From the NCBI RefSeq assembly GCF_000801295.1, contig NZ_AP012978.1, positions 1,550,001 through 1,614,000 on the forward strand: a stretch of 64,000 bases of DNA. The letters run 5' to 3'. Below, piece by piece: positions 7,819 through 18,279 of this stretch (its first letter is position 1; the number at the start of each line of letters is the position of its first letter). This DNA comes from an endosymbiont of unidentified scaly snail isolate Monju. Its GTDB lineage: Bacteria; Pseudomonadota; Gammaproteobacteria; Chromatiales; Chromatiaceae. A program made the translations under genes and the position numbers. The notes under the pieces were generated by a model. It was not told the origin of the DNA and did not search any database. It saw nothing but the letters and a program-made list of their open reading frames with translations.

Positions 7819-8860
7819 TCAGGATGTCGCCGGTATCGCGTAGCCCGCGGGGTTGGCGCATTGCCAGCGCCAGGTGTCGGCACACATCGCCTCCAGCCCG
7901 TGCTCGGCCTGCCAGCCCAGCTGTTCGCGCGCCAGCGCCGGATCGGCCCAGCAGGCGGCAATATCACCGGGACGCCGATCGACGATCTCGTAGGGGATCT
8001 CGCGCCCCGAGACCGCAGCGAAGGCGCTCACCATCTCCAGCACCGAGTAACCCTGCCCGGTGCCCAGGTTGCAGGTCAGCAGCCCCGGCGATTCGCGCAG
8101 CTTGTCCAGCGCCGCCAGGTGACCGCGCGCCAGGTCCACCACGTGAATGTAATCGCGCACCCCGGTGCCATCCCGGGTCGGGTAGTCACCGCCGAACACC
8201 CGCAGCTTCGGCAGGCGCTTCACCGCGACCTGGGCGATATAGGGCATCAGGTTATTGGGGATGCCGTTGGGGTCCTCGCCGATGCGCCCGCTGGGGTGCG
8301 CGCCGACTGGATTGAAATAGCGCAGGATGGCGATGTCCCAGGCCGGATCGGCACGCTGCAGGTCACGCAACATGTCTTCGATCATCAGCTTGGAGCGGCC
8401 GTAGGGGTTGGTGGCCGAGAGCGGAAAATCCTCGCGGATGGGCAGGCTGGCCGGGTCGCCATAGACCGTGGCCGAGGAACTGAACACGAAGCGCTTCACC
8501 CCCGCGTCGCGCAACTCCTCGAGCAGGATCACGGTGCCGCCGACATTGTTGTCGTAATAGGCCAGCGGCTGCTCCACCGACTCGCCTACCGCCTTGAGCC
8601 CGGCGAAATGGATCACCGCGTCGATCGCCCGCCCGGCCAGCAGCCCGCGCAATACCGCGCGATCCCGGATGTCACCCTCGACGAAAGTCAGCTTGCGCCC
8701 GGTGATCTCCTGCACCCGGCGCAACGCCTCGGGACTGCTGTTGCTCAGGTTGTCCAACACCACCACCTCGTGGCCTGCCTCGAGCAGCTCCACGCAGGTA
8801 TGGCTGCCGATTATAACCGGCGCCGCCGGTCACCAGAATGGTCGCTCCCTGTCGTGTCAT
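7819..8860 (-). pseudogene. galE: UDP-glucose 4-epimerase with single-base frameshift
   Basis: Interconverts UDP-glucose and UDP-galactose. The main frame (7819-8793) encodes [45 protein letters not shown], the catalytic NPYGRSK Tyr-Lys pair and [12 protein letters not shown], all standard GalE. The first 16 residues ([16 protein letters not shown]) lie in another frame from an ATG at 8860. One extra base near 8811-8812 (TATAATCGG where TATATCGGC is expected) separates the NAD-binding GGAGYIG motif from the rest; deleting it restores a normal protein of about 346 residues. As written, a product started downstream would lack the cofactor loop. It could equally be a one-base sequencing error. 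Confidence 0.88.
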
Positions 8861-8898
8861 TCGCCCTGTTCCCTGTTGCCTGAACCTGCGCGTGCATT

Positions 8899-9408
8899 CT
8901 ACCGGCTGGCAGCGCCGTTGGCATGATGTCCGATCCAGTGCGCCAGCAGCATGGTGAGCACCACGCTGGCCGAGAACCAGTAGATCCCCGGCTCCACCCG
9001 TGCCTGCGCCAGCACGCCGAGCTTGACGGTGACCACGATCAGCGCCACCACGAACACGTCCAGCATGGACCAGCGCCCGTACTCGGCCAGCCAGTGCAGG
9101 TGGCGGGCGTGCGCCCGGCAGCCTTCGCGCCCGAAGTTCCAGACCAGCGCCAGCAGCAGGATCTTGACCACGGGAAACACCACGCTGAACGCCCCGATGA
9201 GCACGAACAGGCCCCATTCGCCCTCGGCGCGCAGCTGTTGCAGGCCCGACCACAGGCTGACCGTGTTGCGAAAGAAGTAGAACTGCTCGACGGTCAGCAG
9301 CGGTGTGCGCAGGCCGATCAGCAACAGCACCAGCGCCGCGACCAGCAACAGGTTCACCAGCAATCCCTGCACCGGATGGTGCGCGGCATGACTGTCACGA
9401 AATCCCAT
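8899..9408 (-). CDS. PqiA-family (paraquat-inducible protein A) membrane protein
   Basis: A 169-residue inner-membrane protein with four predicted hydrophobic segments: LLVNLLLVAALVLLLIGL, LFVLIGAFSVVFPVVKILLL, MLDVFVVALIVVTVKLG and IYWFSASVVLTMLLAHWIG. The RWSMLDVFVVALI stretch after a short cytoplasmic loop is typical of one PqiA half. Full PqiA proteins have two such units and partner with PqiB (MCE); this one has a single unit and no pqiB nearby. The ATG at 9408 has GGAGGAAG upstream and overlaps the end of tilS by 14 bases, so it is co-transcribed with tilS; longer upstream open frame is rejected as non-homologous. Confidence 0.8.
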   Translation of the reverse strand: MGFRDSHAAHHPVQGLLVNLLLVAALVLLLIGLRTPLLTVEQFYFFRNTVSLWSGLQQLRAEGEWGLFVLIGAFSVVFPVVKILLLALVWNFGREGCRAHARHLHWLAEYGRWSMLDVFVVALIVVTVKLGVLAQARVEPGIYWFSASVVLTMLLAHWIGHHANGAASR

Positions 9409-10756
9409 CGTCTTCCTCCCCGGTTGGCGGCCAGACCACCGCCTCCCGCCACGCCGGGCGATAACAGATCTCGCCCGGCCGTGCCAGCGGCAGCTCGCAC
9501 AAGGAGAAGCCCCCGACCGCCACCAGTCGCTCATCGACGAAGATCAGCGGCACATGGGGTCGCACCCAGGCGGGCACACCGAGTTCCTGGTACAACTTGC
9601 GCGCGCTCCGATGACCTCGGCGGCCCGGGGGGCGGCAGCGCCAGCCGGACTCGCCCCAGCGCACCCGTACCCGACCCGCCTCCCAGCAATGCACAGGAAT
9701 TCCCCGCGCCGCCGGCAAGGCCAGCAGCCGTCCCCGTCCCGGCCCCAGGTCGAGTGGTGTCGGCGCCGGCCAGACCCGCTCGCCGGTCGGCGGCGCCGGC
9801 AAGGGATTCGGCACGGCATACAGGCACCCGCGATAACGGCGCAGGCTCACGTCGGCCCAGGCCACCTGCGGCGCCGTGCCGGCCTCGCTCTCGATCAGCT
9901 GGCGGTCGATCGTCTGCAGGCGCCCCTGGTCGGGCAACGGCCAGCCGCCATCGCGCAGCCAGGCGCGCACCACCTCCGCGCGCATCGGTACGGCGAGTTC
10001 ACGCAGCGCGGCGACAGAGAGCCCACTCCCGGCGCGACACCCGGCCAGGGCCCCGGCGACGCAGTCGTCGAGCAGGTCTCGGGTCTCGCCCAGCAGGGCC
10101 GCGCTGCGCGCCAGCGCCTTGTCCGCACCGGGCCAGCGTTCGCGCAACAGCGGCAATACCCGGTGGCGCAGGAAATTGCGGTCGAAGCGTAGATCGGCAT
10201 TGCTCGGATCCTCGATCCAATCCAGCCCCCGCGTTTCTGCCCATTGGCGCAACGCCGCGCGCGAAAAATCGAGCAGGGGGCGCGCCTGCCAGCCGCTCGC
10301 CCAGCGCCGGCAGCGCGGCATGCCGGTCAGCCCGGCCACTCCGGCACCGCGCAGCAGTTGCAGCAGCAGGGTCTCGGCCTGATCGTCGCGATGCTGGGCC
10401 AGCAGCAGCATCTCGCCAGGGCGCAGCACCCCGGCGATGGCGCGGTAACGGGCCGCGCGTGCAGCCGCTTCCGGACTCTCGCCCGCGGGGATCTCGAGGT
10501 GCAGATGCAGCACCTCCAGCGGCACCTCGAGGCGTGCGCACACCGTGCGGCAGTGCGCCGCCCACTGATCGGCCTCCGGCTGCAGGCCATGATGCACATG
10601 CACGGCACGCAGCGGCCCCGCCAGGCGCTCGCGCAATGCGGCCGCGGCATGCAGTAACACGCTGGAATCGAGACCGCCACTGAAGGCGATCAGCCAGCCG
10701 GTGGGAGCAGGCAGGGGCGACAGGCGATACAGTAGCGCTTCGGGATCGAAGCCCAC
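9395..10756 (-). CDS. tilS: tRNA(Ile)-lysidine synthase TilS
   Basis: Converts C34 of the CAU-anticodon tRNA-Ile to lysidine with ATP, so that it reads AUA; essential. The 453-residue protein has the PP-loop LIAFSGGLDSSVLL near the N terminus (about residues 22-35), VHVHHGLQPEADQW, AQHRDDQAETLLLQLLRG, the DPSNADLRFDRNFLRH substrate motif and a C-terminal domain with RGHRSARKLYQELGVPAW. It follows accA after a 9-base gap, the usual gammaproteobacterial accA-tilS order. Confidence 0.96.
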   Translation of the reverse strand: MGFDPEALLYRLSPLPAPTGWLIAFSGGLDSSVLLHAAAALRERLAGPLRAVHVHHGLQPEADQWAAHCRTVCARLEVPLEVLHLHLEIPAGESPEAAARAARYRAIAGVLRPGEMLLLAQHRDDQAETLLLQLLRGAGVAGLTGMPRCRRWASGWQARPLLDFSRAALRQWAETRGLDWIEDPSNADLRFDRNFLRHRVLPLLRERWPGADKALARSAALLGETRDLLDDCVAGALAGCRAGSGLSVAALRELAVPMRAEVVRAWLRDGGWPLPDQGRLQTIDRQLIESEAGTAPQVAWADVSLRRYRGCLYAVPNPLPAPPTGERVWPAPTPLDLGPGRGRLLALPAARGIPVHCWEAGRVRVRWGESGWRCRPPGRRGHRSARKLYQELGVPAWVRPHVPLIFVDERLVAVGGFSLCELPLARPGEICYRPAWREAVVWPPTGEEDDGIS

Positions 10757-10765
10757 GGGGAAGAA

Positions 10766-11725
<960 letters not shown>

Positions 11726-11781
11726 GGGCGATGCTTCGGGTCACTCTTGAGCTGGCCGCCTATCTTACAGGTGCCCGCCGT

Positions 11782-11801
11782 CAGGGGCCAGCAAGCCCCT
11801 G
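11782..11801. terminator. possible weak terminator hairpin after lysS
   Basis: CAGGGGC and GCCCCTG form a 7-bp stem around six bases in the lysS-accA gap. No run of T follows on the minus strand, so it may be only a pause site. Confidence 0.3.
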
Positions 11802-11826
11802 TCGGGAGATGCCGTCGCGCCCGGAC

Positions 11827-13314
<1,488 letters not shown>

Positions 13315-13330
13315 TGCAAATCCCGAATGA

Positions 13331-13482
13331 CCACAGAGGGCACAGAGGACACTGAGTCATTAACACCGATGGCCCAGGGGGCTGCCAAAGGACTTCAGCG
13401 GCGACATCCATCCGCTGACCCCATGAGAAAACCGTGTTTTCCGAAGAACCAAAGCCTCTGTGATCTCTGTGTGCTCTGTGGT
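13331..13482. repeat. inverted CACAGAG-type repeats in the prfB-lysS gap
   Basis: CCACAGAGGGCACAGAGG at the left is mirrored by CCTCTGTGATCTCTGTG and GCTCTGTGG at the right, bounding about 100 bp of non-coding DNA. The CTCTGTG-rich motif is a dispersed repeat type found in many proteobacterial genomes. It may form a long weak hairpin between the two genes. Confidence 0.55.
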
Positions 13483-13495
13483 TGATGAATTCAAT

Positions 13496-14600
13496 TTACA
13501 ACCCGCTCTTCAGGCTGGCCTCGATGAACGGGTCCAGGCCACCGTCAAGCACGGCCTGGGTGTTGCCGGTCTCGACCCCGGTGCGCAGGTCCTTGATGCG
13601 CGACTGGTCGAGCACATAGGAACGGATCTGGCTGCCCCAGCCGATGTCGGACTTGGTCTCCTCGATGGCCTGGGCCTGCTCGCGGCGCTTCTGCATCTCC
13701 AGCTCGTAGAGCTTGGCCTTGAGCTGCTTCATGGCCTGGTCCTTGTTCTTGTGCTGCGAACGGTCGTTCTGGCACTGCACCACGATGCCGGTCGGATTGT
13801 GCGTGATGCGCACCGCCGACTCGGTCCGGTTGACGTGCTGGCCGCCCGCTCCCGAGGCCCGGTAGACGTCGATGCGCAGGTCCGCCGGGTTGATCTCGAT
13901 GTCGATGGAATCGTCGATCTCGGGCGAGACGAACACCGCCGCGAAGGAGGTGTGCCGACGGTTGCCCGAGTCGAAGGGCGACTTGCGCACCAGCCGGTGC
14001 ACCCCGGTCTCGGTGCGCAGCCAGCCATAGGCATAGGGTCCCTCGAAACGCACCGTGGCCGACTTGATGCCCGCCACCTCGCCGGGCGAGACCTCCATCA
14101 GCTCGGTCTTGAAGCCATGTGCCTCACCCCAGCGCAGGTACATGCGCAGCAGCATCTCGGCCCAGTCCTGCGCCTCGGTACCGCCGGAACCAGCCTGGAT
14201 GTCGAGGAAGGCATTGGCCGCATCCATATCGCCGGAGAACATGCGCTGGAACTCCAGCTCGGCCACCCGCTTCTCGTAGCCGTCCACATCCTCGGCCACC
14301 GCATTGATGGTGTCCTCGTCGTTCTCCTCGACCGCCATCTCCAGCAGGTCGGCGGCGTCGTTCAGACCGGCAGTGAGCTCGTCGATGCCACCGACCACAT
14401 TCTCGAGCAGGGCACGCTCCTTGCCCAGCGCCTGAGCGCGCTCGGGGTCGTTCCAGACATCGGGGGCCTCGAGCTCGCCGAGGACTTCTTCGAGACGCTC
14501 CTTCTTCGTCTCGTAGTCAAAGATACCCCCTCAGGGCGTCCACACGCCCTCGAAGGTCGGCAATCCGGTTGGAGATGGCATTGATATCGATGTCCTGCAT
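13496..14600 (-). CDS. prfB: peptide chain release factor 2 (programmed +1 frameshift)
   Basis: Recognises UGA and UAA and triggers peptide release. It is encoded in two frames: a short first part from ATG at 14600 ([17 protein letters not shown] to ALRGYL) ending at an in-frame TGA (14517-14519), and the main frame starting at the next base ([12 protein letters not shown] onward) to 13496. After the shift the product is about 367 residues. Main-frame landmarks are the RF2-specific SPF tripeptide in [15 protein letters not shown] and the catalytic GGQ in [23 protein letters not shown] ribosome site precedes the start. Frameshifting is autoregulated by RF2 level in the known system. Confidence 0.97.
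14516..14531 (-). promoter_or_regulatory. RF2 programmed frameshift site
   Basis: On the minus strand the sequence AGGGGGTATCTTTGAC contains the internal Shine-Dalgarno-like AGGGGG three bases before CTT-TGA-C, the canonical RF2 slippery site. At low RF2 the ribosome slips from CTT to the overlapping frame and reads GAC. Confidence 0.97.
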
Positions 14601-14717
14601 GGCATCCTCGTGTTCATCGCGCAGCGGGCCTCGGCCCGGAACAAGCCGGCGATTCTACAACAATCGATTGTTCGACGTTTCCGACGAATTTCCCTCTCCC
14701 GTCTCTGCGCAGGCAGG

Positions 14718-14973
14718 GTTCGGCCCGAGGACGGGCCTCCTACAGGCAGGAGCGACGTCCTCGTCGCGAACATTCGTCCCTAGGACGGGCCTCCGACGGC
14801 AGGAGCGACGTCCCCGTCGCGAACAGTTCGGCCCGAGGACGGGCCTCCTACGGCAGGAGCGACGTCCTCGTCGCGAACATTCGGCCCAAGGACGGGCCTC
14901 CGACGGCAGGAGCGACGTCCCCGTCGCGAACATTCGGCCCAAGGACGGGCCTCCTGCAGGCAGGAGCGGGAAG
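14718..14973. repeat. tandem array of five REP-like pairs
   Basis: About five units of roughly 54 bp, each made of a TTCGGCCCGAGGACGGGCC hairpin, CTCC(T/G)AC, then GGAGCGACGTCC(T/C)CGTCGCGAACA with a second hairpin. The units differ by a few bases; the last is truncated at GGAGCGGGAAG. The array fills the 407-bp gap between divergent prfB and the DUF2238 gene, so promoters of both must lie at its edges. No spacers are present, so it is not CRISPR. Confidence 0.85.
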
Positions 14974-15007
14974 CCCCCCGTGCACTGACCCCTGCTACAA
15001 TGCCCGC

Positions 15008-15607
15008 ATGTTCACCGACCGTCTGCCCCAGCTGCTTGCCCTGGCACTGACTGCACTGATCGTCTGGTCGGGCATCGCACCGGCGGCGCGCGACGTGTGG
15101 ATCGCCGAGATCGTGCCCATCCTGCTGGTGTTCGGCGGGCTGATCTGGCTCTACCCGCGCTTCCGCTTCAGCAATACCGCCTACCTGCTGATGGCGGTGT
15201 GGCTGTTCTCGCATACCGTGGGCGCACACTACACCTTCGCGCACGTCCCCTTCGACTGGTTCAACGAGCTGATCGGCTCGCAGCGCAACCAGTTCGACCG
15301 CATCGGCCACTTCTCGGTCGGCTTCTACGCCTTCGCCATGACCGAATGGCTGCTGCGTACCCGCCAGTGCCGGCCACTGCTCGCCGGCCTGTTCGGCCTG
15401 CTGCTGATCATGGCCATCGCCGCCGCCTACGAGATCGTCGAATGGCTGTTTGCGGTCTACTACGGTGGCGATGCAGGCATCGAGTTCCTCGGCTCTCAGG
15501 GCGATCCCTGGGACGCCCAGAAGGACATGCTGGCCGATACCCTGGGGGCACTGACCGCACTGGCGCTCTACGCCTGGCTGCGCCCCGACCGCCGACTGAC
15601 CGACTGA
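15008..15607 (+). CDS. DUF2238-family (YjdF-like) integral membrane protein
   Basis: A 199-residue inner-membrane protein with about six hydrophobic segments: LLALALTALIVWSGI, IVPILLVFGGLIWLYPRF, AYLLMAVWLFSHTVGAHYTF, RIGHFSVGFYAFAMTEWLL, LFGLLLIMAIAAAYEIVEWL and DTLGALTALALYAWL. The HTVGAHYTFAHVPFDW, DRIGHFSVGF and EIVEWL stretches, with GDPWDAQKDMLADTLGA, match what I recall of the DUF2238/YjdF family. No biochemical role is known to me. The next gene starts 14 bases later on the same strand. Confidence 0.75.
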   Translation: MFTDRLPQLLALALTALIVWSGIAPAARDVWIAEIVPILLVFGGLIWLYPRFRFSNTAYLLMAVWLFSHTVGAHYTFAHVPFDWFNELIGSQRNQFDRIGHFSVGFYAFAMTEWLLRTRQCRPLLAGLFGLLLIMAIAAAYEIVEWLFAVYYGGDAGIEFLGSQGDPWDAQKDMLADTLGALTALALYAWLRPDRRLTD

Positions 15608-15621
15608 CCGAACGCTGCCTC

Positions 15622-18279
15622 ATGGACGACCTGCCCGAGCTCGATGCCGGCACCCTGCTGCTGACCGTCAACAACCGCCTGGCACGCGCCCTGCGCCAGG
15701 CCCACGACGCCCGCCAGCGCGCCGCCGGCCTGACCGTCAGGGACAGCCCGCACATCTTCTCCTGGAACGCCTGGCTGCGCGGCCTGTACGACGAACTGGT
15801 CGATCGCGGCCTGTGTGACCGCGCCCTGCTCGACCCCCACCAGGAGAGCCTGCTGTGGGAAGACATCATCCGCCACGCCCAGCGCGAGGATCCGCTGCTC
15901 GACGTAGCCGCGGCGGCACGCAGCGCCCGTCAGGCCTGGCAACTGCTGCACGACTGGCGACTCCCCCTGTCGGTGCTGGCCGACCGTCACGACGAGGAGG
16001 CCGCGCAGCTGCACGCCTGGGGCCGGCGCCTGCGCGAGATCCTGCAACGCAACCGCTGGCTGAGCGCCGCCGAGCTGCCCGGTGAAGCAGAGCAAGCGCT
16101 GGCCCACGAGGCAGCCCCGCCACTGCCCCGGCGCCTGCTGCTGGCCGGTTTTGACCAGTTCACGCCCATGCAGCTGGCGCTGCACGAACGACTGCGCGAG
16201 CGCGGCTGCCAAGTCGAGACCTGGCGCCCCCGTCCACTCGACGCGATGATCCGACGCCTGCCGTGCCGCGATGCCGAGGCCGAATGCCAGGCCGCCGCCT
16301 GCTGGGCGCGCACCCGGCTCGAGCAGGACCCGAACGCCCGGCTGGCGATCATCAGCCCGGCCCTGTCGGTCCACCGCGACCGCCTGGCGCGCTGGCTGGG
16401 CCGCCTGCTCGACCCCGCAGGCCAGCTCCCGGGCCACACGCCCCACCCGCGCTTCGACATCTCGCTGGGCCGGCCACTGGCCGACTGGCCGGTGGTCGCC
16501 CACCTGCTGCTGGCGCTGCGGCTGTGTCGCCGCGGCGAGCTGCCGCTGCACGAGATCGGCCAGCTGCTGTGCTCGCCCTTCCTCGGCGGCATGCCCGAAG
16601 AGGCCGATGCCCGCGCGGCACTCGACCGCGTGCTGCGCGAATCGGGCCGCCCACGGCTCGACCGTCACCGGCTATTGGGCGAGGCCCGCCGCCGCGCGCC
16701 GGGCGACCCGGCCGCCTGTCCCCGGCTGATCGAACGCCTCGAGGCTGTTCAGGCCGTGCTCGGCGAACTGCCCCCGCAAGACTCGCCCAACGCCTGGGCC
16801 GGCCACCTGCTGCGCCTGATCGAGGCCTGGGGCTGGCCAGGGCCTCCCCAATTGCTGGACAGCGCCGAGTACCAGCAGGCGCAGCGCCTGCGCCAGGCGG
16901 TCAGCGAGTTTTCACACCTCGCCCGGGTGCGCACGCACATGAACCTGGAACAGGCGCTGGAGCGCTTCGCCCGCCTGTGCCGCGACACCGATTACCAGCC
17001 ACAGGGCCGCACGGGCGGCGTGCAGGTACTCGGCGTGCTGGAGGCCGCCGACCTGCGCTTCGACGGCCTCTGGCTGCTCGGCCTGGACGACGCCACCTGG
17101 CCGCCGGCCCCCGCACCCAATCCCCTGTTGCCTGCCGATCTGCAACGCGCCCACGACATGCCGCACAGCTCGGCTGCGCGTGAACTGCGCTTCGCCCGCG
17201 AGCTCACCGGACGCCTGCTCGGCGGTGCGCCCGAGATCTGGATCAGCCATGCCGAGACCGAAGACGACAAGCGCCTCACGCCCAGCCCGCTGATCGCCGC
17301 CATCGACGCGCAAGAACCCGACTTCGCCCTCACCGATCCCCTGTACGAGGCGGCCAGGCACGGCCACAGCGTCCCCCTGCCGCCCCCCGGCCACCTGCCA
17401 CCGGCGGCGCCACCGCGCGGCGGCACCGCCCTGCTCGACGACCAGAGCGCCTGCCCCTTCCGCGCCCTGGCGCGGCACCGGCTGGGCGCCGAGGCGCTGC
17501 CCGAACCCAGCTTCGCGCCGCCTCCCTGGCTGAGCGGCCAGATGCTGCACCGGCTGCTCGAGCGTATCTGGGGCAAGCTGGGCGACTCGCAGGCCCTGGC
17601 CGAACAGCCCGCCGAGGTGCTGCGCAACCGCCTGCGCGCCCTGGCCGAGGAGACCGTGACCGAGCTGGGTCGCGACCGGCCCGACCTGTTCGAGGGGCCA
17701 CTGAAGACACTCGAGGTCGAACGCCTCACCGAACGAGCCCTGGAATGGCTGGATCACGAGCGCCGCCGTCCCGCCCCCTTCCGCGTGGTCTCGCGCGAGG
17801 TCCGCGAGACCCTCGAGCTGGCCGGACTGCCGCTGCGCGTGCGCGCCGACCGCATCGACGCGCTCGACGACGGCCGGCGCATCGTCATCGACTACAAGAC
17901 CGGACGCGGCACCCGCCTCCCCGACTGGGAGGCCGAGCGCCTGCCCGAGCCCCAGGTGCCACTGTATGCCGTGCACCATCCTCCGCTCGCCGGCGCGGTA
18001 CTGGCGCACATCCACCCGGATGGCGAGCAGACGCGCTTCCTCGGGCTTTGCGCGGAAGCGGACCTGCTGCCAGGGGCCAGCGGCAGAGCGAAAAACGTCC
18101 ACGTCCCCGACGACTGGGAGCAGACCCTGCAAGACTGGCGCGAGCGCCTCGAGGGACTGGCCCGCGAGGTACTCGAAGGCCGCGCCGAGATCGCCCCGCG
18201 CGATGCCGATGCCTGCCGGCACTGCGACCTGGGCGGCTTCTGCCGCATCGGCCACCCGGGCGGGGAGGCATCGGAATGA
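15622..18279 (+). CDS. AddB-like PD-(D/E)XK nuclease, probable DNA repair protein
   Basis: An 885-residue protein resembling the AddB-related repair family that pairs with an AddA/UvrD-type helicase. The N-terminal part looks like a helicase fold without a Walker A motif, as in AddB. The C-terminal part has the RecB-type nuclease: Gly-Gln before MLHRLLERIW, then RADRIDALDDGRRIVIDYKT with the catalytic Asp and Asp-x-Lys, and YAVHHPP. Four Cys in the pattern ACPFRALARHRL and, near the end, CRHCDLGGFC are arranged like the AddB iron-sulfur staple. The ATG at 15622 was chosen because upstream sequence lies in the DUF2238 gene. Its stop overlaps the next start as ATGA, implying a complex. Confidence 0.82.
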   Translation: MDDLPELDAGTLLLTVNNRLARALRQAHDARQRAAGLTVRDSPHIFSWNAWLRGLYDELVDRGLCDRALLDPHQESLLWEDIIRHAQREDPLLDVAAAARSARQAWQLLHDWRLPLSVLADRHDEEAAQLHAWGRRLREILQRNRWLSAAELPGEAEQALAHEAAPPLPRRLLLAGFDQFTPMQLALHERLRERGCQVETWRPRPLDAMIRRLPCRDAEAECQAAACWARTRLEQDPNARLAIISPALSVHRDRLARWLGRLLDPAGQLPGHTPHPRFDISLGRPLADWPVVAHLLLALRLCRRGELPLHEIGQLLCSPFLGGMPEEADARAALDRVLRESGRPRLDRHRLLGEARRRAPGDPAACPRLIERLEAVQAVLGELPPQDSPNAWAGHLLRLIEAWGWPGPPQLLDSAEYQQAQRLRQAVSEFSHLARVRTHMNLEQALERFARLCRDTDYQPQGRTGGVQVLGVLEAADLRFDGLWLLGLDDATWPPAPAPNPLLPADLQRAHDMPHSSAARELRFARELTGRLLGGAPEIWISHAETEDDKRLTPSPLIAAIDAQEPDFALTDPLYEAARHGHSVPLPPPGHLPPAAPPRGGTALLDDQSACPFRALARHRLGAEALPEPSFAPPPWLSGQMLHRLLERIWGKLGDSQALAEQPAEVLRNRLRALAEETVTELGRDRPDLFEGPLKTLEVERLTERALEWLDHERRRPAPFRVVSREVRETLELAGLPLRVRADRIDALDDGRRIVIDYKTGRGTRLPDWEAERLPEPQVPLYAVHHPPLAGAVLAHIHPDGEQTRFLGLCAEADLLPGASGRAKNVHVPDDWEQTLQDWRERLEGLAREVLEGRAEIAPRDADACRHCDLGGFCRIGHPGGEASE

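Noticed and set aside
11726-11826. Separate small gene between accA and lysS
   Set aside because: Only about 100 bases with a short hairpin and no supported start or product.
14718-14973. Possible CRISPR array
   Set aside because: Units are directly adjacent REP pairs without unique spacers. The same applies to 28195-28630. No cas genes.
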